From contig NZ_CP114291.2 of the NCBI RefSeq assembly GCF_027111355.2, forward strand, positions 248,001 to 312,000: a DNA stretch of 64,000 nt, read 5' to 3'. This document shows, piece by piece, positions 28,961-37,814 of this stretch. This stretch comes from Flavobacterium eburneipallidum (GTDB lineage: Bacteria > Bacteroidota > Bacteroidia > Flavobacteriales > Flavobacteriaceae). The position numbers were made by a program, and so were the translations under genes. Each line of letters opens with the position of its first letter. The first letter of the stretch is position 1. Below the pieces are notes generated by a model that had not been told where the DNA came from, did not search any database, and saw nothing but the letters and a program-made list of their open reading frames with translations.

Positions 28961-29000
28961 AAAAAGGGAGCGAATATTAAAAATTTTGCTCCCTTTTTTT
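28961..29000. terminator. Bidirectional terminator between the GH5_7 and YD-repeat genes
   Basis: A 9-bp stem AAAGGGAGC / GCTCCCTTT (28963-28971 and 28988-28996) has a T run on the plus strand and an A run on the other side. It can therefore end both the mannan operon and the convergent minus-strand gene. Confidence 0.88.
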
Positions 29001-29001
29001 A

Positions 29002-29853
29002 TTATTTACAAATGTTATATTGATAAACCTGAATTATCTTTACATCATAAGTCAACTTGGTAATTTCTTTTTTTGTAATTAAATTTTCCTGATTATAAAA
29101 ATTTGTTGTTAATGATTCGCCTTTCACATTAATTGTAGTTACATTTCCAAATTTATCATAAGAATATTCAACATCATTCTCCTTTGAATAGCCATCAATA
29201 TAATTTTTTGAAATTAGTCTTTTGTTTTCATCATATAAATATAAAAACTTATTATAAAGTTTATCTTTTCCGTCTAAATGATAAAAATTTTCTTCTTCAA
29301 TAATTTGATTATTATCATTGTATTTATAAAATTGATTAATATGAAAAGGGTTGCCATCAACATATTCAGCTAATTTATTCCCTTTTTCATCATATTTAAA
29401 CAAAATTTCTTTAGTTTCATTTTTTGATTTATTCGTATGAATTATTTTATAAATTTTATTTTTTAAATCATAATAAAACTTATCTGAAAAACTCTTACTC
29501 CATTGTTCAATTATTTTATTTTCAAAGTCATATTTATAATGAAGTTCATTATACAAATCCTTTTTTCCGTTTTCGATAGTTATCGTTTTGGAATTATTAC
29601 TGTCATATTGAAATTCAAATTTAGAAAGTAATTTATTGTTATCATTATATATCAAAGATGTTATTTCATTCCCTTTTGAGTCATATTTAGTAATTTGTAT
29701 GTTTTTAGGTCTTGTTTCATTACCAAAAAAGGAAAGAATTTTTACTTCACAAATTTTATTCTTTTTATAATATTCATTCATATTAGTTTGTGAAAATAAA
29801 AAAGATATTGATAAAAAATATATTGGAATAAATATTCTAAATTTCATATTCAT
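29002..29853 (-). CDS. Secreted protein with degenerate YD-like repeats
   Basis: The 283-residue protein has a signal peptide (MKFRIFIPIYFLSISFLFSQ; the Met two codons in is an equally good start) and a series of degenerate repeats of the form KYDxxGN / YDxNxRLI (for example at KYDSKGNEI, KYDEKGNKLAEY and YDENKRLI), like YD repeats of Rhs-type beta-helical shells, without a toxin domain. It is very Asn/Lys-rich and AT-rich compared with its PUL neighbours. I cannot assign a function. It could be an independent insertion between the two arms of the locus. Confidence 0.65.
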   Translation of the reverse strand: MNMKFRIFIPIYFLSISFLFSQTNMNEYYKKNKICEVKILSFFGNETRPKNIQITKYDSKGNEITSLIYNDNNKLLSKFEFQYDSNNSKTITIENGKKDLYNELHYKYDFENKIIEQWSKSFSDKFYYDLKNKIYKIIHTNKSKNETKEILFKYDEKGNKLAEYVDGNPFHINQFYKYNDNNQIIEEENFYHLDGKDKLYNKFLYLYDENKRLISKNYIDGYSKENDVEYSYDKFGNVTTINVKGESLTTNFYNQENLITKKEITKLTYDVKIIQVYQYNICK

Positions 29854-29883
29854 TTTTTTGATTATAACAACTCACTCCCATTT

Positions 29884-30843
29884 TTACACAGACGCCAAAA
29901 TAGCTTCAATCTTGCCCAATTCTGCTTGCGTAAAATCGATATTTCCCAACGCATCAATATTGTTCTGCAATTGTCCCACCGAGCTCGCACCAATCAACAC
30001 CGAAGTAATTCGGTTGTCCTTGAGCAACCAAGCCAATGCCATTTGAGCCAAAGTTTGGTTTCTTTCTTGAGCAATGTCATTCAATGCCACGATTATCTTG
30101 ATTTTTTCTTCGGTGATGTATTCGGGTTTCAAAAATCCTGCTTTGGAAGCTCTCGAATTTTCGGGAATTCCTTTGAGGTATTTATCGGTCAAAAGTCCTT
30201 GTGCCAATGGCGAAAAGGCGATGCAACCAATTCCTTTTTCTCCCAAAACGTCCAACAAACCTTCTTCGGGCGTGCGAACAAACATCGAATATTTCACTTG
30301 ATGAATCAAACAAGGCGTTCCCAATTCTTTCAGAATCGCCGAAGCTTCGGCGGTTTGTTGGGGCGGATAATTGGAAATTCCTGCATACAAAGCTTTTCCA
30401 CTTCGAACGGCATAATCCAAGGCCGTCATCGTTTCTTCCAAAGGCGTTTCGGGGTCAAAACGGTGCGAATAGAAAATATCCACGTATTCCAAATCCATTC
30501 GTTTCAAACTTTGATCCAAACTCGACAACATATATTTGCGAGAACCCCAATCGCCATAAGGCCCATCCCACATCGTGTAACCTGCTTTGGTCGAAATCAC
30601 GATTTCATCACGCAAATTTCCTTGAAAATTGTTTTTGAGGATTTTACCAAAATTAGTCTCCGCCGAACCCGGAACAGGCCCGTAATTATTGGCCAAATCA
30701 AAATGGGTGATTCCTTTGTCGAAAGCCGCTTTGGCAATACTCTCGGCATTTTCGAATGAATCCACCGAACCGAAGTTGTGCCATAATCCCAAGGAAATTT
30801 GCGGCAATTTCAAACCACTTTTCCCACATCTATTGTATTCCAT
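29884..30843 (-). CDS. Aldo/keto reductase
   Basis: The 319-residue protein is an aldo/keto reductase of the YghZ / potassium-channel-beta type, a cytoplasmic NADPH-dependent (alpha/beta)8 enzyme. The catalytic tetrad is visible as Asp49, Tyr54, Lys86 and His127 (HFDLANNYGP, VISTKAGY, FYSHRFDPETP). The Gly-rich AGISNYP segment and the C-terminal SVLIGASSVGQLQNNI cofactor-binding loop are intact. It lies 95 bp downstream of GH3, past a strong inverted repeat. Sugar aldehyde reduction is plausible but the substrate is unknown. Confidence 0.9.
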   Translation of the reverse strand: MEYNRCGKSGLKLPQISLGLWHNFGSVDSFENAESIAKAAFDKGITHFDLANNYGPVPGSAETNFGKILKNNFQGNLRDEIVISTKAGYTMWDGPYGDWGSRKYMLSSLDQSLKRMDLEYVDIFYSHRFDPETPLEETMTALDYAVRSGKALYAGISNYPPQQTAEASAILKELGTPCLIHQVKYSMFVRTPEEGLLDVLGEKGIGCIAFSPLAQGLLTDKYLKGIPENSRASKAGFLKPEYITEEKIKIIVALNDIAQERNQTLAQMALAWLLKDNRITSVLIGASSVGQLQNNIDALGNIDFTQAELGKIEAILASV

Positions 30844-30871
30844 TGTATCGATTTAAAAAGTATAAAATATA

Positions 30872-30931
30872 AAACACGAATTTCACGAATTTTCACCAAT
30901 AAATTAGTGCAAATTCGTGAAATTCGTGTTT
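30872..30931. terminator. Perfect 21-bp inverted repeat between the GH3 and reductase genes
   Basis: Arms 30872-30892 and 30911-30931 are perfect reverse complements and each contains the submotif CACGAATTT or its reverse complement repeated in tandem. A T run follows on the plus strand (30932-30940). It may end the GH3 transcript, but the internal repetition suggests a repeat family as well. Confidence 0.7.
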
Positions 30932-30938
30932 CTTTTTT

Positions 30939-33233
30939 TTACTCCAACTCAAAACTACCTTCCAAACCTTTGTCGGAGCTTCCTCCCACCATAATTTTGA
31001 AAGTTCCCGGTTCTACTAAATAATTGCCGTCATTGTCAAAGAAACCCAATTCTTTGTCGGTTAAAGTCAGCGTAACAGTTTTGGTTTCACCTTTTTTCAA
31101 TTCGATTAATTCAAAACCTTTTAACTCTTTTACCGGTCTTGCCAAACTGGCGGCAACATCGTGAATGTACAATTGAACCACTTCTTTTCCATCGTAATTC
31201 CCAGAATTGGTCACCTCAACCGAAACTTTTACCGCTTCTCCTTTGGCGAAAGCCGTTTTGTTGATTTTCAAATTTTTATAGTCGAAAGTCGTGTAACTCA
31301 ATCCAAATCCAAAAGGGAATTGTGGTGTTTTCTCCACGTCGGTATAATGCGACCAAAACACATTTTTATCACTATTATTAGGTCTTCCCGTATTGAAATG
31401 GTTGTAATAAATAGGACATTGCCCCACGTTTCTTGGGAAAGACATTGGTAATTTTCCACTCGGATTGTAATCTCCATACAAGACTTGCGCCACAGCATTT
31501 CCAGTTTGAGTCCCCAAGTGCCAAGCCTCGACAATGGCAGGAATATGTTCGGCTGCCCAAGGCAAAGCCAAAGGTCTTCCGTTGTTTAACACTAATACAA
31601 TATTCGGGTTAACTTTGTAGATTTCTTCCAACAATTCTTGCTGAACACCCGGCAAATCCAGATTCGTTCTACTACGACCTTCCCCCGATTGGAAACCAAT
31701 TTCACCCAAAACCATCACCACAACATCGGCATTGGCTGCTACTTTTTTAGCAGCTTCAAATCCAGATTTATCGGTGGTGTTGAAAACCAATTCATCTTTG
31801 AAAGACTGTTTTTCCACCACTACATCAGCTCCTTTTTCGAAAGTCAGTTGGTTGTTTTTGTACTGTTGCATTCCTTCCAAAACCGAAACAGCAGTATTGT
31901 CGTCGGCAGCAATTCGCCAACTTCCCAATGGGCTGTTTTTGTCATTGGCCAAAGCGCCAATCAAGGCAATTTTTTGTCCTGATTTTTTTAGCGGCAACAA
32001 ATTCTTATCATTCTTTAACAAGACGATTGATTTTTTGGCCATATCCAAAACCCCGTCGTTGTTGGCTTTGTTGCCAATGGTCGCTTTTTCTCTAGCTTCG
32101 TCGCAATATTTGTAAGGATCGTCAAACAATCCCAATTCGAATTTTACCCGAAGAATTCTTCGAACGGCATCGTCCACCAAAGCTTCTTTTACTTTTCCGT
32201 CTTTGACCAATTTGACCAATTCTTTTACATACAAATGCGATTCCATATCCATATCCGAACCTGCTTTCACGGCTTTTTCAGAAGCTTCGGCTCCATCTTT
32301 GGCAAAACCGTGCGAAACCATTTCTTTGATAGAAGCCCAATCGGTAATTACGAATCCGTCAAATTTCCATTTGCCTTTTAAGATGTCTCTTTGCAAAAAA
32401 CTACTTCCTGTAGCAGGAATTCCGTTCAAAATATTAAAGGAATTCATATAGGTTCGCACTCCAGCATCGTTTGCCGCCTTGAATGGTGGCAAAACCGTGT
32501 TGTAAAGCGTGGCATTACTAATATCAACCGTGTTGTATTCCAGTCCAGCTTCGGCAAAACCGTAGGCTGCAAAATGTTTGGCGCAAGCCGCAATGGTATT
32601 TACTTTCGATAAATCGGCTTTGGTTTCTCCTTGAAAACCTTTGACTCTGGCCGTTGCAATTTTGCTTCCCAAATACGGGTCTTCGCCGGCACCTTCCATC
32701 ACTCTTCCCCAACGTGCGTCACGGGAAATATCGACCATTGGGCCAAAAGTCCAGTTAATTCCCGATGCCGAAGCTTCGTCAGCCGCAATTTGAGCCGATT
32801 TTTTGATCGCTTCCAAATCCCAACTGGCCGCTTCTGCCAACGGAATTGGACTCAACGTTTTGTATCCGTGAATGACATCAAAACCTATGATTAATGGAAT
32901 TCCCAATCGCGTTTCTTCGACAGCAATTTTTTGGACTGCACGCACTTCTTTCACACCACGAACCGTTAACATCGAACCGACCCAACCGTCACGCAAATGT
33001 TTGTATTTTATTTCGGCGTTTCCAGTTTTTGGTGCTGGGCCTGTTACTTCCCAAAAACCATTGTATTGATTCATTTGACCCACTTTTTCTTCGATGGTCA
33101 TTTCTTTCATTAACAATGAAATGCGTTCTTCAATAGGTTTTGTTTTATCTAAATGTGGTTTTTTTTGTGCGTTCATAGTTCCAATGGTAATCAGGCTAAA
33201 AAATCCTGTGATGATTATTTTTTTGTTTTTCAT
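30939..33233 (-). CDS. GH3 beta-glucosidase (BglX-like)
   Basis: The 764-residue exported enzyme (signal peptide about residues 1-22) has the three-part BglX layout: a GH3 N-terminal barrel (about 30-370), an alpha/beta sandwich (400-620) and a fibronectin-III-like C-terminus (680-755). Predicted nucleophile is Asp298 in GFVITDWAS; Lys219-His220 in the AKHF motif and IGFDVIHGY complete the site. Such enzymes remove terminal beta-glucose from oligosaccharides. In this locus it could trim glucose from glucomannan fragments. A 105-bp gap with a long hairpin separates it from the esterase gene upstream. Confidence 0.92.
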   Translation of the reverse strand: MKNKKIIITGFFSLITIGTMNAQKKPHLDKTKPIEERISLLMKEMTIEEKVGQMNQYNGFWEVTGPAPKTGNAEIKYKHLRDGWVGSMLTVRGVKEVRAVQKIAVEETRLGIPLIIGFDVIHGYKTLSPIPLAEAASWDLEAIKKSAQIAADEASASGINWTFGPMVDISRDARWGRVMEGAGEDPYLGSKIATARVKGFQGETKADLSKVNTIAACAKHFAAYGFAEAGLEYNTVDISNATLYNTVLPPFKAANDAGVRTYMNSFNILNGIPATGSSFLQRDILKGKWKFDGFVITDWASIKEMVSHGFAKDGAEASEKAVKAGSDMDMESHLYVKELVKLVKDGKVKEALVDDAVRRILRVKFELGLFDDPYKYCDEAREKATIGNKANNDGVLDMAKKSIVLLKNDKNLLPLKKSGQKIALIGALANDKNSPLGSWRIAADDNTAVSVLEGMQQYKNNQLTFEKGADVVVEKQSFKDELVFNTTDKSGFEAAKKVAANADVVVMVLGEIGFQSGEGRSRTNLDLPGVQQELLEEIYKVNPNIVLVLNNGRPLALPWAAEHIPAIVEAWHLGTQTGNAVAQVLYGDYNPSGKLPMSFPRNVGQCPIYYNHFNTGRPNNSDKNVFWSHYTDVEKTPQFPFGFGLSYTTFDYKNLKINKTAFAKGEAVKVSVEVTNSGNYDGKEVVQLYIHDVAASLARPVKELKGFELIELKKGETKTVTLTLTDKELGFFDNDGNYLVEPGTFKIMVGGSSDKGLEGSFELE

Positions 33234-33249
33234 AGTGATAGTTTGATTT

Positions 33250-33324
33250 CCTGCAAGGTTTCTAAAACCTTGTAGGTGTTTTTTAATTCATTAAACCTAC
33301 AAGGTTCGAAAAAAACCTTGCAGG
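33250..33324. repeat. Nested 75-bp hairpin of the CCTTGNAGG family
   Basis: Two nested stems are present: CCTGCAAGGTTT (33250-33261) pairs with AAACCTTGCAGG (33313-33324), and AACCTTGTAGGT (33266-33277) pairs with ACCTACAAGGTT (33295-33306). A related element occurs at 44969-45021. It lies between the GH3 and esterase genes. Confidence 0.85.
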
Positions 33325-33338
33325 ACGGACAACTACAA

Positions 33339-34718
33339 TTACTCGCTTAAAAAAGACGAAGCGGGTAAATTGGCTTTATTAAAAAGTTGAGATTGTGCAT
33401 TATTTTTCCATTCGAAACGCACTTTTACAGGTGTTTTCACTTTATCCGATTGTAGAATTACTGAATTATTTTTGATGATTGCCACAGCTTCATAATAAAC
33501 GCCATCCGCTCCAGCTATTTCAAATTGATTGACTTTAGTATTTGAAAAATGCAATCCATCGGCGAAATCGAAAGCAACTATTACTTTATTTTTTTCAATT
33601 TTTATTCCTTTGTAAAGTGGTCCGTTAGCTAATGCAGTATTGGTTTTATACGTATTCACTAATGCCAAATTCGCCAAACGAATTCCCACCGATTTTTTGT
33701 CTTTTGGATGAATGTCGTCAATAGGCGAAATGTCGCTGGTGATTGCCATTCCAGTATTGGGAACTACTTGCAACACTTTTCGTTGCGCATCTCGGATTAT
33801 TGCTCCTGCAAAATGATTTTCTCCGTAATTAAAAGGCGCAATCTGAACGTAATAAAACGGAAAATCCGATTTCCATAATTTCCTCCAAGAGGTAATTAAA
33901 GCCGAAAAGGTTTTGTCATAAACTGACGAACCTACGTTGCTTTCGCCTTGATACCAAATCACGCCAGCGATTTTGAAGTTTATCAATGGATAAATCATCG
34001 CATTGAACGCGCGTCCGGGTTGGTTTGGTCCATATCTTTCTTCTTTTCGGGTTTTGGCGGCTTCTAATAAAATAGCATCGTTTTGAATCACTTCTTCTGG
34101 TGTCCAAATTTCTGCTGGAGTTCCTCCCCAATTGGACGAAATCAAACCGATGGGCACATTTTTTAAATCTTCCTGCAAACGTTTGGCAAAAAAATAACCC
34201 ACAGCACTGAAATATTTCATCGTTTCGGGCGTGCTTTCTGTCCAGTTTCCTGATAAATTATTTTGAGGAGTTGTAGCCGTTAATTTAGGAATTTTAAAAA
34301 ATCGGATATTCGGATTTGTGGCATTTTTGACTGCTTCATCACCGTTTTCGATTCCCCAACCGGCATTCATTTCCATATTAGATTGTCCAGAACAAATCCA
34401 AACTTCGCCAATTAGGATGTTTTTCAAGACAATTTCATTGTAGCCTTTTATAGAAATCGTGTATGGTCCACCTTCTTTGGGCGTTGGAATCTGGATTTCC
34501 CATTTCGCCTGATTGTTGGTTTTGACTTTATAGGTTTGATTGTTCCAACTTGGAGAAACGACTATTTCTTCCTGTGCATCTGCCCAACCCCAAATGGTAA
34601 CTTCAGCATTGCGTTGCAAAACCATATTATCCGAAATTACATTCGGCAGCGTAATATTGGCGAAAGCCGAATTGTAAAATGTCAAAAAAAGAACGAATGT
34701 GATTATATTATTTTTCAT
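33339..34718 (-). CDS. Sialate O-acetylesterase-like carbohydrate esterase
   Basis: The 459-residue exported protein (signal peptide about 1-20) has the SASA/SGNH fold: a leading beta domain, then WICSGQSNMEM with nucleophile Ser113, the oxyanion SNWGGTPAEIW (195-205), VIWYQGESN (253-261) and DDIHPKD with Asp334/335 and His337. Family members remove O-acetyl groups from sugars. In a mannan PUL the natural role is deacetylation of acetylmannan, not sialic acid. Its start overlaps the end of the upstream CE2-like gene by 11 bp, indicating translational coupling. Confidence 0.88.
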   Translation of the reverse strand: MKNNIITFVLFLTFYNSAFANITLPNVISDNMVLQRNAEVTIWGWADAQEEIVVSPSWNNQTYKVKTNNQAKWEIQIPTPKEGGPYTISIKGYNEIVLKNILIGEVWICSGQSNMEMNAGWGIENGDEAVKNATNPNIRFFKIPKLTATTPQNNLSGNWTESTPETMKYFSAVGYFFAKRLQEDLKNVPIGLISSNWGGTPAEIWTPEEVIQNDAILLEAAKTRKEERYGPNQPGRAFNAMIYPLINFKIAGVIWYQGESNVGSSVYDKTFSALITSWRKLWKSDFPFYYVQIAPFNYGENHFAGAIIRDAQRKVLQVVPNTGMAITSDISPIDDIHPKDKKSVGIRLANLALVNTYKTNTALANGPLYKGIKIEKNKVIVAFDFADGLHFSNTKVNQFEIAGADGVYYEAVAIIKNNSVILQSDKVKTPVKVRFEWKNNAQSQLFNKANLPASSFLSE

Positions 34719-35805
34719 CTAATAATTTTTTAAAGAAAGGAATTAATTGTTCTGCCATAATTTTATCATCATTCATATCGGGATGATAGCCGCACCCTTT
34801 TGGAATCATTGGTTGGAATTCAAACAATTCGATTTTTTTGTGAATAGTGTCGTTTTCGAATGCTTGAATTACTTTTTTCAAACATTTTACCAAAGTCACA
34901 TTTCTATCTCCCGAAACCATTGGACTGTTGAGCACAACAATTCGAGTGTTAGGAGCGTGTTTGTAAACGGTTTTGATGAATTCGATGTAATTCGAAACGT
35001 ATTTTTCTTCGTTGAAGGGCAGTCTCGGTTTTTTACCATCGCCATCGGAAAGGTCGTTGGTTCCCAAACAAATGCTTACCAAATCGGGTTGAAATTTAAA
35101 ATCGTAGAGTTTTGATTTATCTGTATTGAGATATAAATTTTCATAAACATCGGGGATAATGGGTTCTAACAGATGCTCGTCGTTCCAGTTGCGATACATT
35201 CCGTAACCCGAAACGGAACTTAATACAAAATCGAGATTCAAAGCTCTAGAAAGCACTGGACCATAAGCCAAATAGGCGTTATGCTGGTCGAACCAATCGC
35301 CCGTTCCACAAGGAATTGTGGTGGCATCGTTGCCAAATCCACAGGTGATGGAATCGCCAATGAGTTCTATTTTTTTCTTGTTTTTGGGGGCTGTACTTTC
35401 AATTAATTGGGCTGTTGTTCCTGCAAATAAAACGCCACCATTGGCTGCTTCGGTAGCTTTGTAAATGGCGAGATGGTGGGTGTTTTTCTTTTCGGTGACT
35501 GTGATTGGGAAAGATTTGGCTTCGCCTTTTTCGATTCTTATTCTTCCTATATATTTTCCGTCGAGTTCAAGTGAAACGTAATTTTGGTGATCGACCAAAC
35601 TTTGCAAAGAAATGGAACAAGAATTTCCTTTAAAATCAAAAGAAATGGAAGAGGCTGCACCAACCAATATGGCTTTATTTTCCTCTATTTTTTCTATTCT
35701 CCCTTGGTAATGAAAATGCGATTGGGTTTGCTCCTCCTTTTGAGCCAAAGATGTTAACGAAATTGCAAATACTACAATTAAGAGCTGAATTTTTCTAAAT
35801 ATCAT
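34708..35805 (-). CDS. CE2-like acetyl esterase (SGNH hydrolase)
   Basis: The 365-residue exported protein (signal peptide about 1-22) has an N-terminal beta-sandwich (about 28-135) and a C-terminal SGNH hydrolase domain, the arrangement of carbohydrate esterase family 2. The catalytic Ser152 is in IELIGDSIT, the GTND block is present, and His341 is in GCGYHPDMND. CE2 enzymes remove acetyl groups from the 6-position of mannans and xylans. With the esterase encoded downstream, this gives two different deacetylases, implying that the natural substrate is heavily acetylated. It heads a minus-strand unit of at least two coupled genes. Confidence 0.87.
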   Translation of the reverse strand: MIFRKIQLLIVVFAISLTSLAQKEEQTQSHFHYQGRIEKIEENKAILVGAASSISFDFKGNSCSISLQSLVDHQNYVSLELDGKYIGRIRIEKGEAKSFPITVTEKKNTHHLAIYKATEAANGGVLFAGTTAQLIESTAPKNKKKIELIGDSITCGFGNDATTIPCGTGDWFDQHNAYLAYGPVLSRALNLDFVLSSVSGYGMYRNWNDEHLLEPIIPDVYENLYLNTDKSKLYDFKFQPDLVSICLGTNDLSDGDGKKPRLPFNEEKYVSNYIEFIKTVYKHAPNTRIVVLNSPMVSGDRNVTLVKCLKKVIQAFENDTIHKKIELFEFQPMIPKGCGYHPDMNDDKIMAEQLIPFFKKLLDEK

Positions 35806-36331
35806 TTTTTATCGACTTAAATTATGAATATAATAACGTTGTAAATATAAAATTTTAATACATCTCAAAAAGATACTATAATATCAAATTATAATCGAAA
35901 ATTTACTTTATCGAAAATTTAAAAAATAAAGGTAAACTATTTTAAAAACTAGTAAATAGCTTCAATTTTTCAACTATCTTTAACAAAAACCAATCCAAGA
36001 AGTACATTTTATTACTATTAGAACAATTATTGATTTAGAAACAATAATAAAACATAAAAAGCTAAAAAATTTATTATTTTTACTATAATACCCCTATAAA
36101 AAACAGGGTTAACTAGATATTTATAGCTTTTATAATTACAAAATTGAAAAAACTAGGGGGTAAAATAATATATATTATCAAAAATGATTGTCAAAATAAC
36201 GAATATAGCATAAGTTGTTAAATATTCAAGAAAAACGTCATTTTGAATAAAATAAAATAATAAATTTGTCTTAAACAGCTGTTTTCTACATCAAAATAGC
36301 ACAAAATTAGAATATTTAACAAAGAACAAAT
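35806..36331. promoter_or_regulatory. AT-rich divergent intergenic region
   Basis: These 526 bases lie between the divergent CE2-like esterase gene and the ATP-grasp operon. No open reading frame of note or repeat is visible; the region is very A/T-rich. A candidate plus-strand promoter lies near its right end. I found no clear TAnnTTTG motif for the esterase operon. Confidence 0.6.
36243..36268 (+). promoter_or_regulatory. Candidate promoter of the ATP-grasp operon
   Basis: TTG (36243-36245) precedes TAAATTTG (36261-36268), which matches TAnnTTTG, with a 15-bp spacer that is shorter than usual. The leader to the ATG at 36332 would be about 55 bases. Confidence 0.4.
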
Positions 36332-37768
36332 ATGATGGAGTTGACACCAAAATTAAACCCGAATGGTTGGGACGAAATGTTTTCGAGTAAAGGAGTACGA
36401 ACTTCTTATTCGAAAGTATTGCAAACGATACAAAACTTGAGTCCCGAAAATTTAAGTCAAAAGCAAAAACAATCTGCTGATTTTTTTATGAATCAGGGTA
36501 TCACTTTTACGGTTTATAGCGATGACAACCAAGGAATTGAACGCATTTTCCCGTTTGATATTATTCCTAGAATTATTACCAAAAAAGAATGGAACGAAGT
36601 AGAATCAGGTATTAAACAACGTTTGAAAGCGCTGAATTTATTTTTGGAAGACATTTACAACGAGCAACTTATCATCAAAGAAGGCTTGATTCCTGCTTCA
36701 TTAATTGCATCTTGTCCACATTACATTCAGGAAGTTCATGGTATTAAATTACCACATAACATTCACATTCACATTGCTGGAATCGATTTAATTCGTGGAG
36801 CAAAAGGCGAATTTTATGTCTTGGAAGACAACCTTAGATGTCCGAGTGGTGTGAGTTATATGCTAGAGAATCGTGAAATAACCAAACGAATTTTTCCAGA
36901 AATGCTTTCGGCAAATCATGTGAGCATGGTGGGGAAATATCCCATGATTTTGCACAATATTTTGATTTCGATGTCGCCAAGAAACATTTCGAATCCGAAT
37001 GTGGTTTTGCTGACTCCGGGTATTTACAATTCGGCTTATTACGAACACACTTTTTTAGCCCGACAAATGGGAGTTCCGCTTGTAGAAGGTCGTGATTTAG
37101 TGGTAAACAACAACAGAGTTTATATGAAAACTACTTCGGGATTGCAACAAGTAGATGTGATTTACAGACGTTTGGACGATGAATATATGGATCCATTGGT
37201 CTTTAAACCAGACAGTACTTTAGGAGTTCCTGGATTGATAAGCGCCTATAAACACGGTAATGTTGCCCTAGTAAATGCTGTTGGAAATGGGGTTGCCGAT
37301 GACAAAGCGGTTTATGCTTTTGTACCTCAAATGATAAAATTTTACCTCAACGAAGAGCCTATTCTGAAAAATGTTCCTACCTACCAAATGGAAAACGAAG
37401 AGGAAAGAGAACATGTATTTGCCAATATGGAAAATATGGTTATCAAAGAAACCAATCAAAGTGGTGGCTACGGAATGATTATGGGGAACAAAGCCACTCA
37501 AGAAGAACTAGAAAAAGGCAAAATTGCCATTCTGGCCGATCCTCGTAATTTCATCGCTCAACCAATTATTCAGCTTAGCACCGTGCCATGTTTGATTGAT
37601 GGGGAATTAAAACTGCGACATGTAGATTTAAGACCTTATGCTTTGTGTGGGCCTAATGGGGTAGAAATTGTTCCTGGTGGACTAACCAGAGTAGCTTTGA
37701 CCGAAGGTTCGCTAGTCGTTAACTCTTCGCAAGGTGGTGGCAGTAAAGACACTTGGATAATAGAGTAA
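36332..37768 (+). CDS. Circularly permuted ATP-grasp type 2 protein
   Basis: The 478-residue cytoplasmic protein belongs to the circularly permuted ATP-grasp family (formerly DUF404/DUF407). Conserved landmarks are FPFDIIPRII (73-82), FYVLEDNLRCPSGVSYMLENR with probable metal ligands Glu165 and Asn167, and the Gly-rich GGYGMIMG loop in the C-terminal third. ATP-grasp proteins form amide or ester bonds through acyl-phosphates. The next two genes encode an alpha-E domain protein and a transglutaminase-like protein, a widely conserved trio predicted to make or process a peptide-like product. No substrate is known to me. Confidence 0.88.
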   Translation: MMELTPKLNPNGWDEMFSSKGVRTSYSKVLQTIQNLSPENLSQKQKQSADFFMNQGITFTVYSDDNQGIERIFPFDIIPRIITKKEWNEVESGIKQRLKALNLFLEDIYNEQLIIKEGLIPASLIASCPHYIQEVHGIKLPHNIHIHIAGIDLIRGAKGEFYVLEDNLRCPSGVSYMLENREITKRIFPEMLSANHVSMVGKYPMILHNILISMSPRNISNPNVVLLTPGIYNSAYYEHTFLARQMGVPLVEGRDLVVNNNRVYMKTTSGLQQVDVIYRRLDDEYMDPLVFKPDSTLGVPGLISAYKHGNVALVNAVGNGVADDKAVYAFVPQMIKFYLNEEPILKNVPTYQMENEEEREHVFANMENMVIKETNQSGGYGMIMGNKATQEELEKGKIAILADPRNFIAQPIIQLSTVPCLIDGELKLRHVDLRPYALCGPNGVEIVPGGLTRVALTEGSLVVNSSQGGGSKDTWIIE

Positions 37769-37814
37769 AATAAAAATTAAAAAGGGTTCTTTTTTCCTTT
37801 ATATAAAAAACAAT

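Noticed and set aside
29926-30759. Long open frame (277 codons) on the plus strand opposite the aldo/keto reductase gene
   Set aside because: It overlaps fully with a gene that has all catalytic residues, has no recognisable domain and reads as Ser/Arg/Phe-rich shadow sequence.
33339-34718. Sialic acid metabolism as the role of the esterase
   Set aside because: No sialic-acid gene is in the window; the surrounding mannan enzymes indicate plant acetyl-mannan as substrate.
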